DNA of 64,000 bases from Linum tenue (taxonomy: Eukaryota > Streptophyta > Magnoliopsida > Malpighiales > Linaceae). Positions 9,451 through 20,888 of this stretch are shown here, piece by piece. The notes beneath the pieces were generated by a model, which saw only the letters and a list, made by a program, of their open reading frames with translations, was not told where the DNA came from and made no database searches. Each line of letters starts with the position of its first letter. Positions within the stretch are counted from its first letter, which is position 1. The stretch spans positions 12,430,937 through 12,494,936 of the forward strand of contig CAMGYJ010000009.1 in the NCBI GenBank assembly GCA_946122785.1, read 5' to 3'. The position numbers and the translations under genes are program-made.

Positions 9451-10968
9451 TAGAGTGCATAACACATGGTTATGCACAGTAACTAAATCTAGACCCTTTC
9501 ATTCAGAAAATACATATCTAAGGGTGGAGAATTAAAAACTTTTTTATTTTTCCTTGCTTTCTTAATCGGGTCATATCTTAATCGTTTTAACTCGGATTTG
9601 AATTTTTTTTTTTGCAAAGATGGAACGAGTTCGTTGTGCCCTACAAAATGAGATCCATTTTCAATATTTTTTGAGAAAAAAAATTTCATGTCTCTCGTTA
9701 CCAACTGCATACTATATGGTATCTTGATATCTTCTTCGCTTTCAAGTCGTTTTTGAACATTATTGCACAGAAGAAATGAGTTCATCATGATCTATTGGAT
9801 CTACAAATTTCTGGGCGAACATAATACAAGATCAAAACATACCACACAATACCACAAAATACCACTCTGGTACAGGGTGGTATCTTGTTGTACACAATGT
9901 TGAAAATCGTGAATGACAGTTAATATACTCCTACTATCATGTATTCAACCATCATATAGTCTTGGTATGTTCATAACAACATTACGCTTTTCATACCATA
10001 TGGTTAGGGATGACAATGGGTCGGGTTGGGGCGGGTTTTGTCAAACCCAAACCCATGGGTTTATCCGCCAAAAAAAACCCGGGGTAAAACCCGTTGGGTT
10101 TGAAAAACTCAAACCCAACCCGCTGGGTATCCGCGGGTTCATGGGTACCCGTGGGTTTTTGTGGTAAAAAATTTATAAGAACAAGTTTCTTTCAAAATAA
10201 AAGTTTAACATCAATTTTCTCATACAAATTAATCATACAAAAAACACCAATCTAGAACATACAAGCAAACCGCAAATGATCAATACAAATTGTTTAAAAT
10301 TAAAGATAAACATCTATAAACAATAAAATTAATTGAAAGCTTCTTCATCGTCAACTAAGTTTCTTCACTCTCCACTTCATCATATCAACTTCATTCTAAA
10401 CAATTAGAAAGAACAAATTATACATGTCTCCACGAACACAAAGAATATTAGTTGTTTAAGGAAGATATATTATTTAGAATATTAAATATATCGAGAAAGT
10501 AATTATATGTGTGTGGGTGGGTACCCATGGGGCGAGTTTACCTAAACCCAAACCCAACCTGACCCAGTGAATAGTGTAGCGGGTTTAAACCCGAACCCGG
10601 CCCAAAACCCGTCAACATGGGTTTTACCCGCGTTGACCAGGTTGGGTCGGGTGGGTACCCGTGGGTTCGGATTTTGTTGCCATCTCTACATATGGTATGC
10701 TCTTATTTCAATACCTGTCAATACCATATGGTATAGACTGATAAAAAATGACTCAATTTTTTTGTTCCAAAAATATATATCAAAGTGGATATCATTTTGA
10801 AGAGCACAATTAATCCGATCTAACTATGTAAAAAATTAAATTCCGACTTAAAACGAGTGAGAAATCGTCAGTTAAAGATTAATGGGGGAAATTAAAGGAT
10901 TTTCAGGAAAGAGAAGGGTCGCTGATGTGGCGAATTTTGATTGGGTTATGCATGGTTAATGACCACAA
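9451..10968 (+). repeat. R1 repeat, copy A (inserted in copia RNase H)
   Basis: Homologous to 32230-35300 and, inverted, to 35301-36110. Shared landmarks: GCAAAGATGGAA, TCATGATCTATTGGATCTA, ACTCCTACTATCATGTATT, and CATATGGTATG. Ends near GCATAACACATGGTTATGCA (left) and GGTTATGCATGGTTA (right) look like partly inverted termini. It splits the copia RNase H domain between the motifs SSYEAEY and CEMQRLKALL. It carries a hAT insertion at 10005-10688. No protein is encoded; limits are approximate. Confidence 0.7.
10005..10688. mobile_element. hAT-type non-autonomous element with perfect 8-bp target duplication
   Basis: Left end TAGGGATGACAATGGG, right end the inverse of TAGAGATGGCAACAAA. The flanks are identical 8-mers CATATGGT at 9997-10004 and 10689-10696, the target size of hAT transposons. 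Subterminal regions are packed with ACCCG/CGGGT motifs on both sides, probably transposase binding sites. 684 bp, no coding capacity. Relatives by end sequence: 31325-31884, 40858-41678 and 63806-end. Confidence 0.9.
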
Positions 10969-10984
10969 GGTTATGCTCCTGATC

Positions 10985-12560
10985 CTCTCTCCTATGTACT
11001 CTGCCTCATATGATGATCTAGAAACAGTTGTATGTTTCTTAGACTTCCAAATTATCAAGTTATCTCTCAGCAACATGCAATAGCTTGTGACTGACTTTCT
11101 AGTATATGGACAACTAGCCCAATCTAAGTAAGAATAACCAAAGAGCTCTAGTTTTGAATATGCTTTAAACATCAGACCTTGTCCTCGAGCATGTTTCAAG
11201 TATCTTAAAATTCTGTAAGTTGCTGAAAGATGTTCACTATTTGGATCCTTTTGAAATTGACACAACTATTGAACTGGAAAAGTAAGATCTGGTCTGGTCA
11301 CAGTGAGATAATGTAGTCTACCTACTAACCTTTTGTAGACTTATGGATTAGGTAAATTATCCCTCTATTAAGCTACTGAATTCATTTTGTAGTGTATTGG
11401 TGCTAGACAATGCTTTGCTTTGTTGTATTCAATGTCTTTCAACAATTCCATACAATATTTTCTTTGAGTCACTTGTATTCCATTATGATCCCTATAAACC
11501 TCCATTTGAAGAAAGTAGGGTGATGTTTATTTTTTATCCAAATCTTTTTCAGATTCTTTTGTATTATCCAAACCTATTAAAATGCTATTAGTTAGCCAAA
11601 TCTTTCGTAATGCATCAAAATATTAGCCATTTTTACGTTATAGTTAAATTTTTTGTAACTCTTTTCTTAGTTAAAATACTAAAATTTTGCAATGTTGACC
11701 TTCATGTGTCTCTTCCAAGTTAGTAACATGTTGCCAAGTTAACATTTGGCTAATTCTTAATATTTTGATAGGTTTGAATAATATAAAAGAATTTGAAAAA
11801 GGTTTGGATAAAAAATAGACATTACCCAAGAAAGTACTTCAAGGTACCCAAGTATTGACTTTATAATATCCCCAATGAACTTCCAGCAATTAATATTTCA
11901 TCAACATATACTAAAATCGCAAGAATTCTATCTTGTGTTCTTTTGACAAACATGGAATAATCTGAAGCTACTTGAGAAAATCCATTCTTTAGTAATGAGC
12001 TAGATAGTTTGGCAAACCATTGCCTACTAGCTTGCTTTAACCCATACAATAACTTTTTCAGTTTTAACACCATTCTCTTGTCTTGTAATTTCGTTCCTAC
12101 ATGAACTTTCATATACGCGTCCTCTTGTAAATCTCCATGAAGGAATGCATTTGATACATGATAATGTGTCAGTTATAAGTAGTTGCAACTGCTAATAAAA
12201 CCTTCATTGAAATTATCTTAAAAATCGGTGAGAATGTACCACACATTTGTGTAAAGCCCTTAAAAACTTACCTTGCTTTGTGTCTTTCAATTTTACCACA
12301 TGCCCCGAGTTTTACTTTACAACCTCATTTTTTGCCAATTGCCTTTTTTTTTTGGGGTGGGGTGGGGGGGGGGGTCCTATTCGCTTCCAAGGCCTCAAAC
12401 CCTCTGCTCCACAACAAACCATTGCACTCATCACATAAGCTCTATGAGCATGAGCCAAATTGTCATAAGATACAAAATGCACCATAGTATATTTACTAAC
12501 AGCTTCAACCTTCTACTTCTTATGCCATACCAATACAATTCATGCTATATCTCACTTCCT
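10985..12560 (-). pseudogene. Copia pol remnant: reverse transcriptase and N-terminal RNase H
   Basis: Read leftward, pieces of a copia polyprotein appear in order but in different frames. About 12400-12550: VSYDNLAHAHRAYVMS. 12345-12120: IERHKAR, KGFTQ, TFSPI, LLAVATT, NAFLHGDLQE-like. 12112-11861: KKLLYGLKQASRQWFAKL, LVYVDEILIAGSS (the YVDD-type catalytic motif reads YVDE). 11265-10985: LRYLKHARGQGL, SRSSYEAEY. No continuous frame remains and 5' parts (gag, protease, most of integrase) were not found. An 11-G run at 12364-12374 interrupts it. Confidence 0.85.
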
Positions 12561-13690
12561 CAAAAGTTCATGTCCTTCTATATCTTCCTCGGCAACCAAT
12601 TCATCCCCCCCTCCCCTAGGAATGCATATTTCCTCATTGTCTGGCTCGCGCAATGTAAGAGGAGAAGAACTACAAGGGTGAGAAGAGTAGAGGATGATGA
12701 TGTGAAATGGAGGTGGAAGGTTGTGCATTATGTGTAGAAGATATGGATAGAAGGAAGGACATGAATAGGTGGGAAGGGATGGGAAAATAGGGCCAATGGG
12801 GTTTGACAAGGTTGGTATTAGTGCAAGACTGTGTGAAGAGGAACGGTGAAAGGGAAATATAGTCTCATGGAAGACTTGATTTGAGCCCATTTATACACAC
12901 TTATACCCCTTTCTCTTTGTCGTTAAAATTGTCTAGTATCATCATTGGAGCATTATTCATGAAAATTGATTGTGCCCTATGCACTGATTTTCTTGTTTAT
13001 TATATATTGATTTGAGCATTATTCATGAAAATTGAAGGTCCTTGATCACTTCTCTCAATTTGGGGCTAATTAACATAGGCGAGAGAATATCTCCTTAGAT
13101 TAGAGCTCCTTATGGTATATGCTAAGTGTGAATCATTCTAGGGGGGAACAACGTCAAGTCAACATAGACTAGGAGGAAACACATCCGAGTGCAGTTTCCT
13201 CAATTGAATTCAATCTCAATTTGCTTGCATGCTTGTTTAGTTTAGTAGTTAAAACAACAATCGATTGCTAGATAACATATAGTTCATTGATGTAAGGATG
13301 GATAGACTATCCGGGTTGATATTTTGAAATATTTGCTCTATACTACACCCGGTTGAAGGTGCCACTTGGCCTTGTTCACGATGGGTGTAGTTAGGCACGA
13401 GTCAAGACTACATTTCTGGAAACAAAAAAAAATGATGTGATTTTGATAAAAAAAACTTTATGAAGTGTTTTCTCTACGTGTTTTTGTAAAAGAGTTAAAT
13501 ATCGTCGTTCTTTTTAAAATTACTTATAAGAATGTATCAAATCGCCCCGTCTGTACCCTCAGCCGGTAATACCGACTTGACCCACTCTTAGCGCGGGGCA
13601 AGTGTGGGAATTGAGGGACCTGTCCCGCCCCATTGTCATCATCTATCATAGGGCGCAGGTCAAGGCAGAGCGACCTATATTTGTATAAAA
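12561..13690. other. Unassigned spacer with a short tandem duplication
   Basis: No gene recognised. A 22-bp direct repeat beginning GAGCATTATTCATG occurs at 12948 and 13014. A GC-rich patch at about 13540-13670 resembles fragments of plant hAT-like repeats but has no clear ends. Confidence 0.4.
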
Positions 13691-15960
13691 AAAATTCCAG
13701 GTAATTGTTGTCTCAATTTTATTTCTCATGCTTGGTAAACCACCAAGCTCTTCAAAAACCATCTGCAGCAACAACAATACAAAACACAACAAAGCAAAGC
13801 ATACAATATCCTCTACCCCTTATCTACAATCCACTAGCTATAACATTGAAGCTAACTAACTACAACAATTGTAAAATTCTAAACATATACAGATCTTGCA
13901 AAGACTAAGGCAAACTCAGGGTTGTCAACAATATAACTATGAACCTCTTGCTCAGCTATATAATGATGTCCAAGCTACTCCTGCAAACACTTGTGAAGCT
14001 TCTACTGCTTCGTTCTCTCCATAGTAATGATATGCACCTAACACCATAAAGCACCTATAACTATGTCAGCCTGTCTTACCTTTCTACATAATTCCCCTAC
14101 CATACCATGCCAATCTCTTGACCAGAAAATTTGTGGGAATACTGCAGACATAATCTCTATTGAAAAGGAGCAGGAACATAAAAGGTGTTCCCTTGTTTCC
14201 TCCACTCAGTACACATTAAATAGTTAGCACTGTCAATCACTCTCCAAGTCTTTAGTTGCATCCTAGTCTTGATTCTGTTTTTAAGTACCATTCAAGCAAT
14301 GAATCTATGACTTGGAATCATATATTTCCCCATAGTTATTTGTACCATATCACTTTGCTTTGCTTAAGTCTGATGCATTTCCAAATTACTTTGAAAGAGA
14401 ATTTTGGTAGTACTTTTCCTTCCCGGCTTACAATAATTGTCTCTTCCCTTATTAATATGAATTGGAACCATGAGCTTAGCTTTAGTAGCTTCCTCTAAAG
14501 CCAAGATCCCACCATCATTTCGGAGATTTCCTGAACAACCCTCCCTTTCAACCTGTATCTTGAGATCCAGTCAATCCAGAAAGATCTTCCCTACATTAGG
14601 AGCAGCCATAGCTTCCTAGCAGCACATGCTATGTTCCATGTGTGCAAGTTCCTCATTCAAACCCCCCTCATCCTTACGAAGTGCTATGATCTCCTAGCCG
14701 ACCTTAGCTCTCCCATTCCCTTCTTCATGTCAGAGAAAGTAAGAACATATTTTTTGTCATCCAATACTGAGTAATTGCATATAGTACTGAGGCAACTAAC
14801 TACAACAGGTTTGGATAAGAAAGTTTAGAAGCCCTCGAGGTCCTTATCCTGCTAGTTAGCTTGTTAATCAACACATTGCAATGAGCTACTGATAAAGCAC
14901 CAGAGTGGAGTGACAGGCCTAGCCGCCTAGGTATCTAACAGGCAGCTGGACTTCTTTAAATCCAAATTTTGATAGTGCCAATCACTTTTCATTGTCATCC
15001 AACCCTACAAAGAACACTTCACTCTTCAAGGGGTTACATTGAAGCCGAAATCTAGTAAAATGTATCTAAAACCTTCCTAACACCTTTAAAAGCATCTGTA
15101 GTCCTCCTTTGAATATTAATAAGTCATCAGCAAAGCATAGGTGAGTTAAACCCACAGCTTTGCATTGAGGCCATTAGGAAAATTGTTTTTCTAGAGTTGC
15201 TTTATTAAGAAGCGCAGACAAAACTTTCATGAAGATTGTTAAAAGATAGGGAGAAAGTGGGTCATCACCTTGTCTGACCCCTTTCTGTGCAGAGAAAAAC
15301 CCAAAAAGACTCCCATGGATATTAATGCTGAAACTAGCAGTATGAAGACAAATCCAGTTTACGAATTGGGGAGGGAAGTTCATCTTCTTTCTTTAATAGT
15401 GAAGATAAGAACTCCCAATGTACTGTGTCAAACATTAGATCGACCTTGGTTGTGCATCTGGGGGTAATTTGCTTTCTAAAGTAGTTTTAAAATATCTCCT
15501 GGGCCATTAGGATACCAACAATGCTACGATCCTTTATGGATGTTGATTGGTTTCTTCTAATCAATACATGAAGAACTTCTTGTAGCCTTTAAGGTAGGAC
15601 TTTTACTATAATCTTGTATATTACATTTATGCATGCTATAGGCTTAAATTCAGTCATTCTAGATGCAAGAGAAATCTAGGGCATAAGGTGTTAAAGGTAG
15701 CATTGATACTTTTTGGTAGTATGTTGTGATTGAAGAAGTCTTGAACAACCTCAATAACTTCCTTCCCCACCACACCCCAACTGGTTTGAAAGAAATTGAC
15801 TGTCTACCCATCTTGACCAGGGGCTTTGCCTGGTTCCATGTCAAATATAGCCTCTTTGACCTCAACATTAGACACTGCTGCACATAGTTGATCCCCAACA
15901 ATAACCTCCAATCTTTTATCAAACAAAGGCTCTAATAGTTCTTCATCAGGTGTTATTATA
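13691..15960 (-). pseudogene. LINE-D: strongly degraded LINE (reverse transcriptase to zf-RVT)
   Basis: Minus-strand reading gives RT pieces in order: EPGKAPGQDG-like near 15830, FVNWICLHTASFSINIHGS and KGVRQGDDPLSPYLLTIFM at 15383-15174, and cysteine-rich zf-RVT-like scraps near 14160-14230. Many stops and frameshifts. A short A-run on the plus strand near 13685 is not the expected tail, so the 3' limit is uncertain. Confidence 0.7.
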
Positions 15961-16010
15961 AACTAGTAAACCATTTGAAGATCCATCTTCCAAACAAATA
16001 ACAATTTATT

Positions 16011-17697
16011 GGGTTAATAGCTATTTATACCCCTCTACTATTGCAAATTAACAAACGTACCACTCTACTATATTTTTATAAAAACATACCCTTCTAATAT
16101 TAAAATATAACGAATATACCCTTCCGTCTAATTATCTGTTAAATGACGGTTTAATGGACTGAAAAATTACCTAATTACGCTCATTAACTCCTAAACACCC
16201 ATAATATCTGTTCTAATTGTTATTTTATTATATCCAAAAAATCCAATTAATTAAATAAAATTAAAAGCTATAGACTCCCTCCCAAGTCCAACCCTTTCTA
16301 CTCCCAAGACTCCCATCGTGAGAAGCGAGAAGCTGCTTCCTGGACGACACCTGTTAGGGATGACAACAAAACTCGAACCCACGGGGAGCAGAGAGGAAGA
16401 TGGAAAGGTTGCTAGGTATTTCGTAGGTTTAATTTATAATTAATTGGATTTTAGGAATATTAAATAATTAAAATAGAAATTAGGAGTTATAGGAGTTAAT
16501 GAGGGCAATTAGGTAAATTTTCAACCCATTAAACAATGATTTAATAGATAATTAGATGGAATGATATATTCGTTATGTTTTAATCTTAGAAGGGTATGTT
16601 TGTGAAAATTTTAGTAGAGGAATTACTGGGAAAAAAATAATTTAACAGATGAGTAATGTAGTCAAAATCCCGATTTTAATCCTAAAACTTACGATTTTAC
16701 GATCTTACCTATGGCTTACGATCATGATTTTACTATAAAGTCTTTGAACATTAAAATCCCATAAAATCCCTATTTAAAACTCTAAAATCCTTCAAATCAA
16801 CAATTTCTAGGATTTTGTACGATTTCAAGATTCATGTCAATTGGAGCAAAATCAGGCCAATCAGGTTGGATTTTACCCATGAACCGGGTCAAGTTCACTT
16901 CTCCCAGCCCAATATAATCAACAACACAACCCTAATATGAGAAAAGACCCTATTGATTTTCGTTCTCTTCCTCATTTGCACGCCGACACCCAACTCCTTC
17001 CATCAATGATACCTCCACCCTCCCAATTAACTCGTATTTTGTTCCCACCACCATCGCAATTAGCCCACTACCCATTACAATGCAACCTTTCGTTCATCTA
17101 CCAAACCTTCAACACCTCTATTCCCTGACTTTTATCAATCAAGTAGGGAATGCATCAATCAGTGAGTTACCTTTTCCAGGTGATAGTGATAAAGTGATTC
17201 TAAGAATAATGATATCATTCCTCAAGAAACTTATAAAAGGATTCTGCGAGGATGAGATTGACGGTAAGGGTGAGGATGATTATGTGTGACGGATGCTAAT
17301 GTTGATCCTAACGATCTTATGTGATTTTCTAATCTTAACTACCTACCAAATAAGTGATTTCTATGAGTTTTCATGTTGCTTATTTGTGTGTTTTTGTTAA
17401 GTACAAGAATAAATATATGGATTAATTTGTGTTTATTTAGCAGACAAACTTGTCTTGAGAAGTAATTAAGTCATATGTAGTTGAATGTTATTCATGATAT
17501 GGATTGTTATTGCTATCTGGTGTGTAAAGTGTTTATTTTAATATGAACCTTAAAATCTTACGATTTTACGATTTTAATCTACAATTCCAATTTTACCTCA
17601 CTTTTCGATTTTACTTAAAATCTCTATTTTAAGTGCATTGCAGATAAATACGTTTGTTAATTTGAAATAGTAAATATGTACAAAATAATATTAACCC
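16011..17697. mobile_element. Foldback (long inverted repeat) element, interrupted by R2
   Basis: The left arm (about 16011-16200) begins GGGTTAATAGCTATTTATAC. The right arm is its inverse, in two pieces (about 16466-16657 and 17641-17697), split by the R2 element. Arms share, in inverse, ACGAATATACC, CTAATTATCTGTTAAAT and CTCATTAACTCCTA. Net length without R2 is about 700 bp. MULE-like by structure; target duplication not readable. The short loop region (about 16260-16440) encodes nothing recognised. Confidence 0.75.
16658..17640. mobile_element. R2 element, copy 1 (inserted in the foldback arm)
   Basis: Left end GTAGTCAAAATCCCGATTTT, right end inverse of TGCACTTAAAATAGAG. Its sibling is at 34050-34873. 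Flanks CAGATGAGTAAT (16646-16657) and CAGATAAATACG (17641-17652) look like a decayed 11-12-bp target duplication. Both ends are rich in AAAATCG/CGATTTT repeats. The interior (16920-17290) has open frames on the plus strand but no recognisable domain. Confidence 0.65.
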
Positions 17698-17989
17698 AAA
17701 CCCTTTTAAATAAATAAATTCCTCAAAACTTTATAGAATTTGTCTAGAGCCAAACATTGGGGATTGGGTAATTGGAAAAGAAACTAGTTAGGGTTATCTA
17801 TCTCAACTTAAATTCTATGAATTTTACCAACAACAAAAAAAACTTAATTTCTATGAAGAACGTACAAAAAGGGTGAGAATGAGGAGAAACCAGAAAAATA
17901 CCAATCCAAAATTCAAGGCTCGCCTTAAAGCCTGATTACGAGGCCAGCTGCTATCTGAAGCCGGGAAACCTCATCGGTGATCACCAGCA

Positions 17990-19659
17990 ATGGCGCTTCT
18001 CGCGCCCAGTATAACGAGTGAGGTTGGTAGCCCTCATCGATCCCTCTCCACCCCTTCATCTTTGTTATCACGTTAGGGTTTGATGAATTCGGCATCCCTA
18101 AGGTCGATCGATTTTTAGTAGGGCTCAATTCCTGGTAGGCTATCGTTTAGCTTCTAGGTTAGTGGAGGGAAAACATACTCTTGAGAATGAGACAATGGTG
18201 TTCTGTGATTGTGGTGCAGGTGGGCTTGCGTTTGCTGCTTTCCCCAATTGGTTCCAACATTGTAACGCGAGCTGCATGGTGAGTTTCAGCTGTGGGCTCT
18301 CTATCTGAAATCCCTGATGTTGATTACTTGTGTTCTTTAATTCTACGCTAAAGAATCTATCTTTCTATATATTTGTTAATGAAGTATTAACTTGCTGGAG
18401 GCGCCTTGGTGATTTCTGCAGTTGCTCTGTTGGGATTGTTTTGCCGGTTTACTCTACATACCAAGCTCTTGAAGCGAATGATGAAACCCAGCAAAGGAAG
18501 TGGCTGATATACTGGACAGGTTAGCTTTGTTTTATCTTCTTTCCGTTGTTTGTTGCAGTAGGTTGTCTCGGTAAATATTTCCTTGACCGTTTTGGTTTGC
18601 TGCTTTGAAATTCAAATCTCGGGGGTTTACGGATGTTCCTCACGAGTTGTGTTTTGGCATCTCTCTTGACTACTCTTTTCTCATGCTTGCATTACAGCGT
18701 ACGGATCGTTCAGCCTTGCAGAAGTTTTTGCGGACAAGTTGCTTTCCTGGTACTGGTCTGAATTCTCTAGTAATTGAGGTTCATAGAATCATAGCTTTCG
18801 TTGTTGTATGTCTGATCTGATTGATCCTTCCGTTTTCGTGTCGTGCAGGGTCCCCATGTATTATCATATGAAGTTTGCATTTCTCGTTTGGCTCCAACTT
18901 CCATCAGCCAATGTAATCTACTCAATCTATTCTTCCTATAGTCTTCATAAGCTATTCATTCGAAATCAGATGGTCATCTAGTCTTGAGAGATATAAAAGT
19001 TCAGAAATTTTCATCGTTAATGAACTACTAGGTTGGATGAATGTGATTCCACTATGTTTATATAATAAAATAAAATGGCTTGCTGATGTATTCTCTTGGA
19101 CATAATATAGCGTATGCCGATGTGGGATTTTCTTTTTCTCCTTTTCAGGGAGCAGAACAACTTTACCGGAACCACTTGCGCCCATTCCTGTTAAAGCACC
19201 AAGCTAGAGCAGATCTGCTTATGAACTCTGCCTATAAGGAAGCGGTATGTGGTAATTGCTATATCTTCATATTCAAACCTCTATCTGTCCAATCATCTGA
19301 GTTCACCCCGAGTTTGAGATATAGAAACTCGGACGTACTATATATTTACTTTTGTACACATTAGATTTAGAAGATACAAAATTCAGGCGCAGCTTGTTTT
19401 GTCAAACTGCAGGCAAGACTCATTAGCTCACACCAGGCAGAAATTGACTACGCCACGTCTGTATTTTTTAAGATAAAGGGAACAGGTTAGGCCAACTTCC
19501 ACCTGTTTAATGCAGTAGCAGCAGTACATGCAGCTCCCAGTTCTTCTAGTATTGATGTTTCCTTGTCTCTCAACAGATGGAGCAACAGTAGCCCAATCCC
19601 ATGAGACAGCACATCGCCACCGGAGTGATGGTGATGATGAGTTCAGTCAGAACACATAG
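17990..19659 (+). CDS. HVA22K: HVA22-like protein k (TB2/DP1/HVA22 family), 8 exons
   Basis: Exons: 17990-18022, 18220-18278, 18422-18519, 18698-18749, 18849-18912, 19149-19244, 19413-19485, 19577-19659. All introns are GT/AG and the frame is kept (558 nt, 185 aa). The protein starts MALLAPSITSEVGLRLLLSP, like plant HVA22k. It continues with the TB2/DP1/HVA22 core (CCSVGIVLPVYSTYQALE, KWLIYWTAYGSFSLAEVFAD, YYHMKFAFLVWLQLP, GAEQLYRNHLRPFLLKHQAR) and ends in a hydrophilic tail (HRHRSDGDDEFSQNT). The core hydrophobic segments are the reticulon-like hairpins that shape ER membrane in this family. Barley HVA22 is ABA-inducible, but k-type members are less studied. The gene converges on the bZIP gene, 1.2 kb away. 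The symbol is by homology. Confidence 0.95.
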
Positions 19660-19956
19660 AAACCTCCATATTTATATCCGCATCATGCTAATATAGTTGA
19701 CAATGACATTGTGCATAGATCAAGCCTCCCCGTCCCTCTTTCTTATCGCCTAGGTGTTGAGCTTGTAAAAAAGTTAGTAGGATTCAGTTGCAGTAGAGTG
19801 GAAGATATATAGTCTCGACTTTTGATATCATTCTCAGTGTTTCTATTTAGAAACATTTGCCACTTCAAGCTGGTGGTGGCAAATGTTTTGTACGAGCTAA
19901 GGCTTTGTAGATTCAACCTGATTCCATTTGGGTTCAGCTTGGATTGTTAGATTTTT

Positions 19957-20280
19957 GCTCGTGCTCTCTTGGCCGTTCTTTGTAGCCAACTAGGCAAATA
20001 GCCATGACGTTTTACATCTTGTATTGCTTGTTGGTCCCCATTCATAACATAAGGTGAAAGTTGCCAGTTTATCTCTCAACCTTCTGAGTGAGTTGCAGAA
20101 TCATCTTGTATTGCTTGTTGCTCGTGCTCTCTTGGCCATTCTTTGTAACCAACTAGGCAAATAGCCATGACATTTTACATCTTGTATTGCTTGTTGGTCC
20201 CCATTCATAACATAAGGTGAAATTGCCAGTTTATCTCTCAATCTTCTGAGTGAGTTGCAGAATCATTTGCTAGCTTACAG
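19957..20280. repeat. 163-bp tandem duplication downstream of the HVA22-like gene
   Basis: Two nearly identical units starting GCTCGTGCTCTCTTGGCC at 19957 and 20120, differing by a few substitutions and a one-base deletion. It lies 300 bp past the stop codon and may be in the 3' UTR or just beyond. Confidence 0.9.
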
Positions 20281-20888
20281 CCGACGGTCAATATCCTAAA
20301 CTTCATTTCGTGCCACAATCATCACCCACGGCTCAACCTGAGGTGGGCTGAAGATGCACTTGGTTAAAGTTGAGTTTGCAACATCAAGAGGGTCATTATT
20401 CTTGACTTCATTTCTGAGATTTTATGATCTTAAAGCTCTGCTACAAAGTTTGTTTCAGCTGTTGGAATGAATTTGACTTTCTATTTAACAAAAAAGGTTC
20501 ATATACGCACATTGATTCGAGAATCGCTATCCTTCTGTTCAATGGAGGAAAAATTAACCAGACTACTGTATGTAGCAATACACAAATATCCCCAGACACG
20601 GCCTTGTTACGACCTGCTTGACTAATAATGGCACAACAAAGCAGTCGTATAGGTCTCATGAGCACGGATTCCAGCTCAGTTACAGTCCTTATAAAGGGGG
20701 TGTTAAAAAAAATTTGTTGAAAACACTGTTACAACTAAAAAGGGTTAAGGGTAAATAGGGTATAGATCAGTGAAGAGAATCATTGTCCTATGGCTCAATA
20801 AGGTGGTCAATACTTCGTAACTGCGAGTAGACCAACTGGGTAGGGCAGCTCTATATATCTATCAGAAGTAGCCTCCTAATGTCATCTC
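20281..20888. other. Intergenic segment between two convergent genes
   Basis: No gene or repeat recognised. It should hold the 3' UTR and polyadenylation signals of the bZIP gene on the minus strand. Confidence 0.5.

Noticed and set aside
12273..12737. Overlapping plus-strand frames across the poly-G run
   Set aside because: They lie antisense to copia pol remnants and have no domain.
20441..20665. Frames on both strands between the two convergent genes
   Set aside because: Short, domain-free and in likely 3' UTR sequence.
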